DNA of 64,000 bases from Acidipropionibacterium timonense (GTDB lineage: Bacteria; Actinomycetota; Actinomycetes; Propionibacteriales; Propionibacteriaceae), in NCBI RefSeq assembly GCF_900605005.1, contig NZ_LR027558.1, positions 2,505,608 through 2,569,607 on the forward strand. The letters run 5' to 3'. How positions within the stretch are numbered: position 1 is the stretch's first letter; every line of letters starts with the position of its first letter. A program made the position numbers and the translations under genes. The notes under the pieces were generated by a model, which was given only the letters and a program-made list of their open reading frames with translations, was not told the origin of the DNA and did not search any database. Positions 7,915-16,727 of the stretch are shown here, in pieces.

Positions 7915-9450
7915 ATGGCCGAGGTCAGGACCCGCGAGGTCACCTCCAGCACCGACACCCAGATGGCCCAGGACCAGACGAAGGTCCTCCATCGAACGCT
8001 CAACAGGTTCGACATCGTCTTCCTCATCGTCAGTGCCGTCGTCGGGCTCGAAATGCTCGGATCGGTCTCCGCGGAGGGTCCTCAGACCTTCACCTGGCTG
8101 GTCTTCCTCATCATCGTCTTCCTCATCCCCTACTCCCTCATCTTCGCCGAGACAGGGTCGGCCTTCGTGGGCGAGGGCGGGGTGTACCTGTGGACCCGAC
8201 GGGCCTTCGGACGGCCGGCGGCGGCCATCGCCTCGGCCTTCACGTGGATCACCCAGCCGGTGTGGGTCGGTGGGTCGATGTCCTTCCTCAATGCCGAGGC
8301 GGCGCGCGACCATCTCATCCCCTTCTCCCCCGGATCGGCCGCCGACTACATCTTCAAGCTCGTCTTCATCTGGCTGACGGTGCTCGCGGCGATCCTCTCG
8401 CTGTCCCGCGCCAAGTGGATCCCCACGGTCGGCGCCTTCTTCAAGATCACCTTCCTGGCCGTCTTCATCGGCACGGCCATCGCCTACGCCGTCGAGCACG
8501 GCGTCCAACCCCTGGCCGCGGGCAGTTTCTCACCGACCCTGGAAGGATTCATCACCCTCATCCCGCTGCTGCTCTTCGCCTTCCTCGGGTTCGAGTCCGG
8601 CTCGAGCGCCTCGGGCGAGATGAAGAACGCCCAGCATGACGTGTCGGTGTCCGTCTTGCGATCCTCGGCGATGGCCGGCGTCTTCTACCTCATCCCGGTC
8701 CTCACGATCATCCTCGTCCTGCCGCCCTCGTCCATCGACGGCGTCTCCGGCCTCCTCAAGGCCGTCGACACGGTCTTCAGCGTCTACGGGCCGGCGTCGC
8801 ACGTCATGATGGTGCTCGCCGTGGCACTGTTCACCCTGGCCAACATCGGACAGGGAGCCGCGTGGATGATCATGTCGGACCGCATGCAGGCCATGGCCGC
8901 GGCCGACGGCTCCTTCTTCGGCGGGTTCTTCGGCAAGTTCCACCGAACCCTCGGCACCCCGGTGCACGTCAACCTGCTGTCGGGCATCGTCTCGACGGCC
9001 TTCATGCTCGCCGCCATGCAGCTCACCGGCTCCAGCGCCGATCTCTTCAACGTCGTCCTCGGGGTGGCCATCACGACCTACCTCTTCAGCTACCTGCTCA
9101 TCATCCCGGCCGCCGCCAAGCTGCGGCTGTCCGAACCCGACGTCGAGCGACCCTTCCGGGTCCCGGGTCCGAACTGGGTCTTCGTCGGGATGTGCGTGCT
9201 GACGACGGCCTTCGTCGCCTTCGGGTCATGGGTGAGCATCTTCCCCGGCACCCTGGAGGCCGCTCTCGGATTGCCGCACGACCTGTCGCAGGCCCAGGGG
9301 GTGCCGTACGCCGCCTTCGAGACCCTCACCCTGGGGACGATCGGCTTCATCGTCGCGCTCGCCCTCGTCGGGTACTGGCGGGGCGCCGGACTGCGTCGCA
9401 CCAAGGCCGACGACGCCCCACTCGCCGACGGCGGGACGACCACGGCATGA
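7915..9450 (+). CDS. APC-family amino acid permease
   Basis: A 511-residue amino acid-polyamine-organocation transporter with about 12 membrane helices. The first helix carries the broken-helix substrate loop (FDIVFLIVSAVVGLEMLGS). A conserved GEGGVYLWTRRAFG follows helix 2, and the glutamate-containing FLGFESGSSASGEMKN is in helix 6 to its loop. It looks closest to the glutamate/GABA-antiporter-like branch, but the substrate is not certain. Start ATG 7915 follows AGAAAGAG. An upstream-extended frame has no start support. The stop overlaps the next start as ATGA, so the flavin-binding protein is co-translated. Confidence 0.9.
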   Translation: MAEVRTREVTSSTDTQMAQDQTKVLHRTLNRFDIVFLIVSAVVGLEMLGSVSAEGPQTFTWLVFLIIVFLIPYSLIFAETGSAFVGEGGVYLWTRRAFGRPAAAIASAFTWITQPVWVGGSMSFLNAEAARDHLIPFSPGSAADYIFKLVFIWLTVLAAILSLSRAKWIPTVGAFFKITFLAVFIGTAIAYAVEHGVQPLAAGSFSPTLEGFITLIPLLLFAFLGFESGSSASGEMKNAQHDVSVSVLRSSAMAGVFYLIPVLTIILVLPPSSIDGVSGLLKAVDTVFSVYGPASHVMMVLAVALFTLANIGQGAAWMIMSDRMQAMAAADGSFFGGFFGKFHRTLGTPVHVNLLSGIVSTAFMLAAMQLTGSSADLFNVVLGVAITTYLFSYLLIIPAAAKLRLSEPDVERPFRVPGPNWVFVGMCVLTTAFVAFGSWVSIFPGTLEAALGLPHDLSQAQGVPYAAFETLTLGTIGFIVALALVGYWRGAGLRRTKADDAPLADGGTTTA

Positions 9451-9950
9451 CGATCCACGACACCGACCCCTTCGCCGACCCCGTCGATCGGCCCGGACGT
9501 CGGCTGCGCGGCCGACTCGGCGGTCGGGTGACGATCTGGACCTCCGGAACCCTCGGGGACGACGCGGCAGGACTGACGATCTCGTCGATGATGGTCGCCG
9601 CCGGCGAGCCATGGTCCATCCTCGGCCTGGTCAACCCCGACTCCGACCTGGCCGACGCCGTCGCGGCGACCGGCCGGGTCTCGGTCAACCTCCTGTGCGG
9701 ACCGGACGAGAACCTCGCCGACACCTTCTCCGGTGAGCTCCCCGCCCTGGGCGGTCCGTTCAGCCGCGGGGACTGGGCCGACTCGGACTTCGGGCCACGG
9801 CTGGTCGGGCGCACCTGGGCGGGCGCCACGGTCGAGTCCGTCCGTCGGATCGGGTGGATGGACGAGGTGCTCGCCAGGATCGACGCGGTCGAGGTGGGCG
9901 ACGACGTCGGACCCCTGCACCATGTGCGGGGCCACTACGAGGTTCGGTGA
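9447..9950 (+). CDS. Flavin reductase-like FMN-binding protein
   Basis: A 167-residue split-barrel flavin-binding protein. The pattern GRVTIWTSGTLGDDAAGLTISSMMVAAGEPWSILG (about residues 26-60) matches the flavin reductase-like domain, where the SSM segment contacts FMN. RVSVNLLCGPDENLADTFSG follows. These proteins pass reduced flavin to monooxygenases or reduce flavins themselves. No oxygenase is nearby. Its ATG overlaps the permease stop by 4 bp, which suggests coordinated expression, though a functional link to amino acid uptake is not obvious. It converges on the BlaI-type repressor gene. Confidence 0.8.
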   Translation: MTIHDTDPFADPVDRPGRRLRGRLGGRVTIWTSGTLGDDAAGLTISSMMVAAGEPWSILGLVNPDSDLADAVAATGRVSVNLLCGPDENLADTFSGELPALGGPFSRGDWADSDFGPRLVGRTWAGATVESVRRIGWMDEVLARIDAVEVGDDVGPLHHVRGHYEVR

Positions 9951-9956
9951 TACTGC

Positions 9957-10298
9957 TCAGCCCGAACGGACGGCGTCCCGCTCCTCGGGTGTGAGGAGCG
10001 TCGCGAGGGCGGTGAGCACTGCGGGACGGTCCCGGCCGGCCTCGTCGAGCACCTGGAGCATCTCGCCGGCGAGGAAACGCGCCTTGGTGCTGGCGGGACG
10101 GTAGAGCCAGGCCCGCTGTTCCTGACGGCGTCGCACCACGTGCTTCTTGGTGAGCCGGTCGAGCACCGTCATGACCGTCGTGTAGGCGATCTTGCCGTCG
10201 CGCACGAGCACCTCGTGGACGTCACGGACGGACATGTCGTCGGGCGAGGACCACAGCACCTCCATGATGCGGTGCTCGAGATCTCCCAGGACGGCCAT
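9957..10298 (-). CDS. BlaI/MecI/CopY-family transcriptional repressor
   Basis: A 113-residue winged-helix repressor. Helices MAVLGDLEHRIMEVLW and SVRDVHEVLV lead to the recognition segment IAYTTVMTVLDRLTKKHVV (about residues 36-54), the most conserved part of the family, and then a C-terminal dimerisation helix. I use ATG 10298. A GTG at 10316 is in frame but would abut the operator. No BlaR1-type sensor protease or beta-lactamase is near, so it is not a classical resistance regulator. A dyad at 10317-10337 just upstream recurs in front of cydA, making it the likely local regulator of cytochrome bd. Confidence 0.9.
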   Translation of the reverse strand: MAVLGDLEHRIMEVLWSSPDDMSVRDVHEVLVRDGKIAYTTVMTVLDRLTKKHVVRRRQEQRAWLYRPASTKARFLAGEMLQVLDEAGRDRPAVLTALATLLTPEERDAVRSG

Positions 10299-10316
10299 GG
10301 CATGAAGTGTACCCAC

Positions 10317-10337
10317 CCTACGACGTCACGTAGTAGG
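10317..10337. promoter_or_regulatory. BlaI-type operator in front of the repressor gene
   Basis: CCTACG, six bases, CGTAGTAGG: an inverted repeat (CTACG/CGTAG) with TAC/GTA half-sites typical of the BlaI/CopY family. It abuts the repressor gene and has the same form as the site at 10480-10500. Confidence 0.65.
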
Positions 10338-10479
10338 GGGTCGGTCCCAGCGCACCCCATCGGGTCCAGCCACACCCTCACCCCGAGGCACGGCACGGAG
10401 CCCACCCCTGGAACCCGACCCCGCCTCATCGCCACCACAGGGCGCCAACTAGAATCTTGCGCACGGTGTCGCATGGACT

Positions 10480-10500
10480 CCTACGCGCAGTCGTAGTAGG
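10480..10500. promoter_or_regulatory. BlaI-type operator in front of cydA
   Basis: This is the second copy of CCTACG-N6-CGTAGTAGG, with a different central hexamer (CGCAGT against ACGTCA), ending 9 bp before the cydA ATG. It lies downstream of a good -10-like TAGAAT at 10450-10455, so a bound repressor would block elongation or cover the ribosome binding site (GTAGTAGG is both operator and SD-like). Confidence 0.65.
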
Positions 10501-10509
10501 TTGCCGACC

Positions 10510-12024
10510 ATGGACCAAGAACTGATCGCCCGATGGCAATTCGGGATCACGACGGTCTACCACTTCTTCTTCGTCCCGATCACCATCGCCCTGTCGATGC
10601 TCGTCGCTGTGATGCAGACGGTGTGGTTCAAGACCGGCCGTGACAGGTACCTCAGACTCACCAAGTTCTACGGCAAGCTCTTCCTCATCAACTTCGCCCT
10701 GGGCGTCGTCACCGGCATCGTGCAGGAGTTCCAGTTCGGCATGAACTGGTCGGAGTACTCGCGATTCGTCGGCGACATCTTCGGCGCCCCCCTGGCCCTC
10801 GAGGCCCTGCTCGCGTTCTTCCTCGAGTCGACCTTCATCGGCCTGTGGATCTTCGGCTGGGACAAGCTGTCCAAGGGTGTGCACCTGGCCACGATCTATC
10901 TCGCCGCCTTCGGCACGATGATCTCCGCAGTCTTCATCCTAGCGGCCAACTCGTGGATGCAGAACCCGGTGGGTGCGACGTACAACCCGACGACGGGACG
11001 TGCCGAACTCACCGATTTCGGGGCCGTCCTCACCAACCCGGTGTTCAAGGCCACCTTCCTGCACCAGATGTCCGCCTCGTACATGACCGCGGGCGGGCTC
11101 ATCGCCGCCATCGCCTTCTGGCACCTGTCGAAGGTCGCCCGGGGACGCAAGGTCACCGACATCCCGGACGCCCACGAGGTCGAGGACGTCCACGCCTGGC
11201 GCTGGGCGACGAAGTTCGGCGCCTGGGTGCTCATCGTCGCCGGCCTGGGCATCTTCCTCTCCGGCGACTACCAGGGCAAGGTCATGACCGACGCCCAGCC
11301 GATGAAGATGGCCGCCGCCGAGGGAGCCTTCGACACCACCTCGGACTTCTCCATCCTCACCATCGGCAACATGGACGGCACCCAGGAGATCAAGGCGATC
11401 AAGATCCCCGGCATGCTCGGATTCCTCGGGACCGGCACGTGGGGCGCCGACATCAAGGGCATCAACGAGCTCAAGAACGTCAACCTCACCGAGTACACGT
11501 ACACCCGCCGCGACGGCTCGCAGACGACCCTGCAGTCCTCGTACCAGACGGTCCTGCGCAAGAAGGTCGCCGCCAACGGCATCAAGCTCACGCCGAACGT
11601 GCCGGTCTCCTACTGGACCTTCCGGATCATGATCACCCTCGGGATGATCGCCATCGCGGCCGGCATCGTCCTGCTCGTGTGGGTCCGCGGTGGCCGCAAC
11701 CCGGGCCGCACGAAACTCCTCGACATCTGCACCTTCCTCCTGCCCTTCGCCCCGCTGCTGGCCAACTCGTTCGGGTGGATCTTCAGCGAGATGGGCCGTC
11801 AGCCGTGGATCGTCGCCGGCGTCCTGCCGACGACCGCAGCCGTCTCCCCCGGGGTCTCGGCCGGTTCGGTGCTCTTCTCGACCATCGTCTACACCGCCGT
11901 CTACGGCGCCCTGGCCGTCGTCGAGCTGAGCCTGTTCATGAAGTACATGCGTGCCGGGCTGCCCGACGTCACCCCTGCCGCACCGACCACGGACGAGGAT
12001 GCCCCCTTGTCCTTCGCATACTGA
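10510..12024 (+). CDS. cydA: Cytochrome bd oxidase subunit I
   Basis: A 504-residue quinol oxidase subunit that carries haems b558, b595 and d and reduces O2 to water without proton pumping. Visible landmarks are His18 in TTVYHFFFVP (haem ligand), the HQMSASYMTAG helix with the next histidine, a quinol-binding Q loop of the short type (about residues 250-370, with EYTYTRRDGSQTT), and GRQPWIVAGVLPT near the end. I start at ATG 10510. A TTG three codons upstream is in frame. It is followed by cydB after 13 bp and then cydDC, the assembly transporter. An operator for the neighbouring repressor ends 9 bp before the start. Confidence 0.96.
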   Translation: MDQELIARWQFGITTVYHFFFVPITIALSMLVAVMQTVWFKTGRDRYLRLTKFYGKLFLINFALGVVTGIVQEFQFGMNWSEYSRFVGDIFGAPLALEALLAFFLESTFIGLWIFGWDKLSKGVHLATIYLAAFGTMISAVFILAANSWMQNPVGATYNPTTGRAELTDFGAVLTNPVFKATFLHQMSASYMTAGGLIAAIAFWHLSKVARGRKVTDIPDAHEVEDVHAWRWATKFGAWVLIVAGLGIFLSGDYQGKVMTDAQPMKMAAAEGAFDTTSDFSILTIGNMDGTQEIKAIKIPGMLGFLGTGTWGADIKGINELKNVNLTEYTYTRRDGSQTTLQSSYQTVLRKKVAANGIKLTPNVPVSYWTFRIMITLGMIAIAAGIVLLVWVRGGRNPGRTKLLDICTFLLPFAPLLANSFGWIFSEMGRQPWIVAGVLPTTAAVSPGVSAGSVLFSTIVYTAVYGALAVVELSLFMKYMRAGLPDVTPAAPTTDEDAPLSFAY

Positions 12025-12037
12025 GGAGTTGAGCACA

Positions 12038-13105
12038 GTGTTTCCCGTTCTGGTCGCGCACTCCGCGCTGACACCGGTGTGGTTCATCCTCGTCGCGGTG
12101 CTGTGGATCGGATTCTTCTTCCTCGAGGGATTCGACTTCGGCGTCGCCATGCTGCTGCCCGTCCTCGGCAAGGACGACAAGGACCGCCGTGTCATGGTCA
12201 ACACCATCGGCCCGACCTGGGACGGCAACGAGGTGTGGCTGCTCACCGCCGGTGGCGCCACCTTCGCAGCCTTCCCCGGGTGGTACGCGACGATGTTCTC
12301 CGGTCTCTACCTGCCCCTGCTGCTCGTCCTGCTGGGCCTCATCGTGCGCGGCGTCGCCTTCGAGTACCGCTCGAAGAACCCGTCGAGCACCTGGCGTCAT
12401 GCCTTCGACTGGATGGCGACGATCGGCTCCTTCCTACCGACCCTCGTCCTGGGCGTCGGCTTCGGCAACTTCGTCCGCGGCCTGGCGGTCGGCCCGCACC
12501 CGACCCCCGACGGCGGCGTCGCCCCGCTGGTGACGACGAGCTTCTGGGGGCTCTTCACCCCCTTCGCCCTCGTCAGCGGCCTGCTCTTCGTCGCCCTCTT
12601 CTGCGCCCACGGAGCCGGTTTCGTCTCCCTCAAGACGACCGGTGACATCCACGAGCGCTCCGGCAAGCTCGCCACCACCCTCGGGTGGGTCGCGGCGGCG
12701 CTCATGCTCGTCTGGGCCCTCATGCTCAACCTCATGTACGCCCCCGGAGGCATCCGCAGCGTCCTCACGTGGATCCTCGGCCTCCTCGCCGTCGCTCTCG
12801 TGGCCCTGAGCGCCCTCCTGCAGAAGGGTGGACGCGACGGTCTGGCCTTCATCCTCAATGGCCTGGCCATCGCGGTGCTCATCGTGACGACCTTCGTCAA
12901 GATGTGGGTCAACATCGGGTTCCGCCCCTCGGGCATCGACTTCGACATGTGGATCGCCTCGTCGACCCCCTACACCCTCAAGATCATGACGATCAGCGCC
13001 TGCATCTTCGTGCCGATCGTCCTGGCCTACCAGGCCTGGAGCTACTGGGTGTTCCACAAGCGCCTGTCCCGGGCGTCCATCCCCGACGAGTCCGCCACCG
13101 CGTGA
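12038..13105 (+). CDS. cydB: Cytochrome bd oxidase subunit II
   Basis: A 355-residue partner of CydA with about nine membrane helices. The N-terminal signature FFLEGFDFGVAMLLP is followed by NTIGPTWDGNEVWLLTAGGATFAAFPGWYATMFSG, the most conserved block of the family. The start is the GTG at 12038, supported by GAGGAG eight bases upstream that overlaps the cydA stop region. A frame open to 11951 lies within cydA. Together with CydA it forms the low-oxygen or stress-resistant terminal oxidase of the quinol chain fed by the lactate-oxidising enzymes encoded nearby. Confidence 0.96.
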   Translation: MFPVLVAHSALTPVWFILVAVLWIGFFFLEGFDFGVAMLLPVLGKDDKDRRVMVNTIGPTWDGNEVWLLTAGGATFAAFPGWYATMFSGLYLPLLLVLLGLIVRGVAFEYRSKNPSSTWRHAFDWMATIGSFLPTLVLGVGFGNFVRGLAVGPHPTPDGGVAPLVTTSFWGLFTPFALVSGLLFVALFCAHGAGFVSLKTTGDIHERSGKLATTLGWVAAALMLVWALMLNLMYAPGGIRSVLTWILGLLAVALVALSALLQKGGRDGLAFILNGLAIAVLIVTTFVKMWVNIGFRPSGIDFDMWIASSTPYTLKIMTISACIFVPIVLAYQAWSYWVFHKRLSRASIPDESATA

Positions 13106-13119
13106 CCGCCTGAACCCTC

Positions 13120-13154
13120 GCGGCCCCCGGAACGCCCAGTGCGCCGGGGGCCGC
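13120..13154 (+). terminator. Hairpin after cydB
   Basis: A perfect 11-bp stem, GCGGCCCCCGG pairing with CCGGGGGCCGC, around a 13-base loop, 14 bp after the cydB stop. It lacks a T-run, so it may attenuate transcription between cydAB and cydDC without ending it fully. Confidence 0.5.
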
Positions 13155-13235
13155 GTCACACCCGCGCGGGCCGCGAGGCCCCGACGTATTCTCGCTGCGG
13201 ACGTGCCCCGACGGCCGCCCACGGAAAGGACGACG

Positions 13236-14876
13236 ATGGCAGCACCCCTCGATCCGCGTCTGGTGCGTCGGGCCCGTGCGACCCTGCCCTTCCTCATCGG
13301 CCTGTGCGTCGTCGGGGTCCTCACCGCCCTGCTCATCCTCGCCCAGGCCTGGTTGCTGGCCTCCTCCATCTCCGCGGTCTTCGCCAGCCACCGACTTGAC
13401 GGGCTGGCCCGCGCGGCGGCCCTGCTCACCGCGGTCTTCGCCGGACGCGCACTGCTCGCCTGGGCCCAGGAGTCCCTGGCTCACCGGGCGGCGGCGTCGG
13501 TGAAGTCGCAGCTGCGCCGCGATGTCCTGTCGGCCCGGCTGTCGCGTCCCACCGACGCGTCGACGCCGTCGAGCACGCTCATCACCCTGGTCACCCAGGG
13601 CCTCGACGCCCTCGACGGCTACTACTCCAAGTACCTGCCCCAACTCGTCCTGGCCGCGATCGTCCCGATCGTCCTGGCCGCCGTCATCGGCCTGGAAGAC
13701 CTCACCAGCGTCGTCATCATCGTCGTGACGATCCCCCTCATCCCCCTCTTCATGGCCCTCATCGGATGGCGCACCGAGGCGGCCGTCGCCAAGCGCTGGA
13801 AGGTGCAGACCCGGCTGGCGAACCACTTCGCCGACCTCATGACCGGGCTGCCCACCCTCCAGGTCTTCGGTCGGGCCCGCGCCCAGCTCGAGGGTCTGCG
13901 TCGTACCGAGGGGGCCTCCCGGGCCGGGACGATGGCGACCCTGCGCATCTCGTTCCTCTCGAGCTTCGTCCTCGAGCTCCTGGCGACCCTGTCGGTGGCC
14001 CTCGTCGCGGTGACCGTCGGCTTCCGGGTCGCCGCCGGCGGGATGGATCTTCACACGTCGCTGTTCATCCTCATCCTCGCCCCCGAGGTGTACCTGCCGG
14101 TCCGCCAGGTGGGGGCTCTCTACCACGACGCCGCCGACGGCATGGCCGCCGCCGAGCAGGCCTTCGCGATCATCGGGTCCGAGGAGATGCCCCGGAGCGA
14201 AGCCGAGGAGGTGCCCTCCCCGAGGCACGCCGCCGTCGTCCTGTCCGGGCTGACCTTCACCTATCCCGGCACCGACTCCCCGGCCCTGCGCGGCCTCGAC
14301 CTGCGCATCGATCCGGGACGTCTCGTCGCCCTGGCCGGGCACTCCGGCGGCGGCAAGACGACGGCCATCGACTGTCTGCTGGGGTTCCTCGAGCCCGATT
14401 CGGGGTCCGTGCGGGTCGGCGACGTCGAGCTGGTCGGGGCCTCTCCCGCGACGTGGCGCACCTGGCGCGAGCGGCTCGCGTACGTCCCGCAGGTGCCCGG
14501 GCTGCTGCGCGGCACCGTCGCCGACAACGTCCGGCTCGGGTGGTCCGAGGCCGACGACCGGCAGGTCCGCGACCTGCTCGACCGGTGCGGGGCCGCCGGC
14601 CTGGCTCTGGAGGACCGGGTGGACGACGACGCCGAGGGACTGTCGGCCGGGGAGCGACGCCGAGTCGCCCTGGCCCGGGCCCTGGCGCGGGTCGAACTCG
14701 GCGGGGCCGGGCTCCTCGTCCTCGACGAACCCACGGCGGGGCTGGACGCCGACACCGAACAGAAGGTCCTGGACACCGTCCGCGCGACCGGGGCTTCGGT
14801 GCTCGTGGTGAGCCACCGGCCGCAGGTGCTCGCCGCGGCGGACGCCGTCGTCACCTTGACGGGGGTGAGCGCATGA
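13236..14876 (+). CDS. cydD: ABC exporter subunit CydD
   Basis: A 546-residue fused membrane-ATPase half transporter. Six helices occupy roughly residues 15-310. The nucleotide-binding domain has Walker A GHSGGGKTT (~365-373), signature LSAGERRRVALARAL and Walker B LLVLDEPTAGLD. CydDC heterodimers are needed to assemble cytochrome bd. E. coli CydDC was described as a thiol exporter and more recently as a haem transporter. Start ATG 13236 follows GGAAAGGA. It overlaps cydC by 4 bp, and its position after cydAB confirms the assignment. Confidence 0.93.
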   Translation: MAAPLDPRLVRRARATLPFLIGLCVVGVLTALLILAQAWLLASSISAVFASHRLDGLARAAALLTAVFAGRALLAWAQESLAHRAAASVKSQLRRDVLSARLSRPTDASTPSSTLITLVTQGLDALDGYYSKYLPQLVLAAIVPIVLAAVIGLEDLTSVVIIVVTIPLIPLFMALIGWRTEAAVAKRWKVQTRLANHFADLMTGLPTLQVFGRARAQLEGLRRTEGASRAGTMATLRISFLSSFVLELLATLSVALVAVTVGFRVAAGGMDLHTSLFILILAPEVYLPVRQVGALYHDAADGMAAAEQAFAIIGSEEMPRSEAEEVPSPRHAAVVLSGLTFTYPGTDSPALRGLDLRIDPGRLVALAGHSGGGKTTAIDCLLGFLEPDSGSVRVGDVELVGASPATWRTWRERLAYVPQVPGLLRGTVADNVRLGWSEADDRQVRDLLDRCGAAGLALEDRVDDDAEGLSAGERRRVALARALARVELGGAGLLVLDEPTAGLDADTEQKVLDTVRATGASVLVVSHRPQVLAAADAVVTLTGVSA

Positions 14877-16492
14877 CGACCTCGTCCCGCCCGGTCGGGT
14901 CGGCGACCCGCCTCGTCGGCCAGCTCCTGCGCGACGTGCCGCGTGGCCGCTGGCTGCTGACCCTGTCGGTCCTGCTGGCGGCGTGTGCCTCAGGGGCCTC
15001 GGTGGCCCTCATGGGGGTTTCGGCGTGGCTGCTCTCGCGGGCCGCTGAGATGCCGCCTGTGCTCTACCTGGAGGCCGCCGCCGTCGGGGTGCGGTTCTTC
15101 GGCATCTCCCGAGGTGTGTTCCGCTATGCCGAGCGGCTCGTCGGTCACGACCTGGCCCTGCGGATGCAGGGGGCGCTGCGGATGCGCAGCTACGACCGTC
15201 TCTCGCGCACCACGCTGTTGGGGCGACGTCGCGGCGACCTCCTCGTCCGCGTCACCGCGGACGTCGAGGCGGTGCTCGACGTCGTCGTCCGGGTGCTCGT
15301 CCCGGCCTGCGCCGCCTCCCTCGTCATCGTGGGGACGACGGTGTTGCTGGGTCGGTTCTCGCCCGCCTCGGCGGCGGTGTTGCTGGGGTCGGCGGTGCTG
15401 GCCGGGGTCGTCATCCCCTGGCTCACCAGGCTCGCCTCACGCCGCGCCGACGAGCTCGTCGTCCCGCTGCGTGGTGACCTGGCCGACCGTACCCGGGAGC
15501 TGGCCCACGCGGCCCCCGACCTCGTCGCCCTGGGCGCCGACCGGGCTGCCCTGGGACGGGTGCTCGAGGTCGACTCGCGCCTGCGCGAGGCCGAGCGCCG
15601 CGCCGCCTGGATGCGCGGTCTGGGAACCGCCGGGCAGATCCTCGCCGCCGGGGTGGCCGTCGTCGGGGCGCTGCTCATCGGCGGTCAGGCGGTCGCCGAT
15701 GGCCGCCTGGGCGGACGGATCCTCGCGGTGCTGGTCCTCACCCCGCTGGCCCTCCACGAGGTCTTCGGGAGCTTCACCTCTGCGGCGCAGGTCTTCACCC
15801 GGGCCAGGGCGGCCCTCGACCGGGTGGTGGAGGTCCTCGACGAACCCCTCGTCGGCGTCGGGGACTCGCCGACCGCCGCGGCGAGCGACGACTCCCCCGC
15901 TCTGGACCTCGTGGACCTGTCGGTCGGCTGGCCCGGACACGAGCCCGTGCTCGCCGGGGTCGACCTGCACGTCCGGGCCGGCGAGTCGGTGGCGATCGTC
16001 GGGCGCTCGGGGATCGGCAAGACGACCATCGCGGCGACGATCATGGGTCTGGTGCCGCCGATGGCAGGTCAGGTGCACACCCGGGGTCGGGTGCGCTACC
16101 TGGCCCAGAACGCGCATGTCTTCGCCACGACGATCTCCGAGAACGTGCGGATCGGGGCGCGGGACGCCACCGACGCCGAGGTGCTCGCGGCCCTGCTGAG
16201 GGCGGGGCTGGACGTGCCGCCCGACCGGGTCGTCGGGGAGGACGGGGCCACCCTCTCGGGCGGTGAGGCACAGCGCCTGGCCCTGGCCCGGGTGCTCGTG
16301 CAGCACGAGGCCGGCCGGGTCGGGAGCGCCGACCTCCTCATCCTCGACGAACCCACCGAGCACCTCGACGTCGAGACCTCCGAGGCCCTCATGGACGACC
16401 TGTGGGCCACGACGACTGGGGCGGCGAAGGTCGTCATCACCCATGATCCGCTCGTCATGGCCCGGTGCGACCGGGTCTGGCAGGTCGGGTAG
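14873..16492 (+). CDS. cydC: ABC exporter subunit CydC
   Basis: A 539-residue second half of the cytochrome bd assembly exporter. The membrane domain (VALMGVSAWLLSRAAEMPPVLYL, then GISRGVFRYAERLVGHDLALR, a CydC hallmark) spans about residues 25-320. The ATPase domain has Walker A GRSGIGKTT, signature LSGGEAQRLALARVL and Walker B LLILDEPTEHLD. Its ATG overlaps the cydD stop (ATGA), so the two are translated together. The longer frame upstream lies in cydD. It ends the cyd cluster, and a 74-bp palindromic element follows 11 bp later. Confidence 0.93.
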   Translation: MTTSSRPVGSATRLVGQLLRDVPRGRWLLTLSVLLAACASGASVALMGVSAWLLSRAAEMPPVLYLEAAAVGVRFFGISRGVFRYAERLVGHDLALRMQGALRMRSYDRLSRTTLLGRRRGDLLVRVTADVEAVLDVVVRVLVPACAASLVIVGTTVLLGRFSPASAAVLLGSAVLAGVVIPWLTRLASRRADELVVPLRGDLADRTRELAHAAPDLVALGADRAALGRVLEVDSRLREAERRAAWMRGLGTAGQILAAGVAVVGALLIGGQAVADGRLGGRILAVLVLTPLALHEVFGSFTSAAQVFTRARAALDRVVEVLDEPLVGVGDSPTAAASDDSPALDLVDLSVGWPGHEPVLAGVDLHVRAGESVAIVGRSGIGKTTIAATIMGLVPPMAGQVHTRGRVRYLAQNAHVFATTISENVRIGARDATDAEVLAALLRAGLDVPPDRVVGEDGATLSGGEAQRLALARVLVQHEAGRVGSADLLILDEPTEHLDVETSEALMDDLWATTTGAAKVVITHDPLVMARCDRVWQVG

Positions 16493-16503
16493 CCGGAGGC
16501 GGC

Positions 16504-16577
16504 GTCAGGAATTTCCCCCCAGCGCGAGAATGTTCCCCTGGAGGGGAACATCTCCTCCCTCACGGCACTTTCCTGAC
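16504..16577 (-). repeat. 74-bp palindromic element, copy A
   Basis: Outer arms GTCAGGAA/TTCCTGAC enclose an inner palindrome ATGTTCCCCT-GG-AGGGGAACAT centred exactly at the midpoint. Compared with the copies at 39302 and 41885 it lies in the reverse orientation: its other strand shares CCGTGAG in one arm and TCGCGCT plus a G-run in the other. It sits between the convergent cyd and lut genes. Confidence 0.8.
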
Positions 16578-16680
16578 ATGGGGAGCCGGAGACCCCCGAC
16601 CCTCGGCGCCTCGGGGCACAGCCGCAAGCGCCTCGGGGCGCCGACCCACCGCCCCGAGGCCTCGACCCCGACAACGCCAG

Positions 16681-16709
16681 GTGCCCGCCCGGGGATCCCG
16701 GGCGGGCAC
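16681..16709 (-). terminator. Hairpin downstream of lutC
   Basis: A perfect 13-bp stem (GTGCCCGCCCGGG and its complement) around GAT lies 18 bp past the lutC stop. It also lies between the convergent cyd and lut transcripts. There is no T-run. Confidence 0.6.
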
Positions 16710-16727
16710 CATGAACGGACGAGGGCC

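Noticed and set aside
9957-10316. Beta-lactam resistance regulator
   Set aside because: The family is right, but no BlaR1 sensor or beta-lactamase lies nearby, and the shared operator points to the cyd genes.
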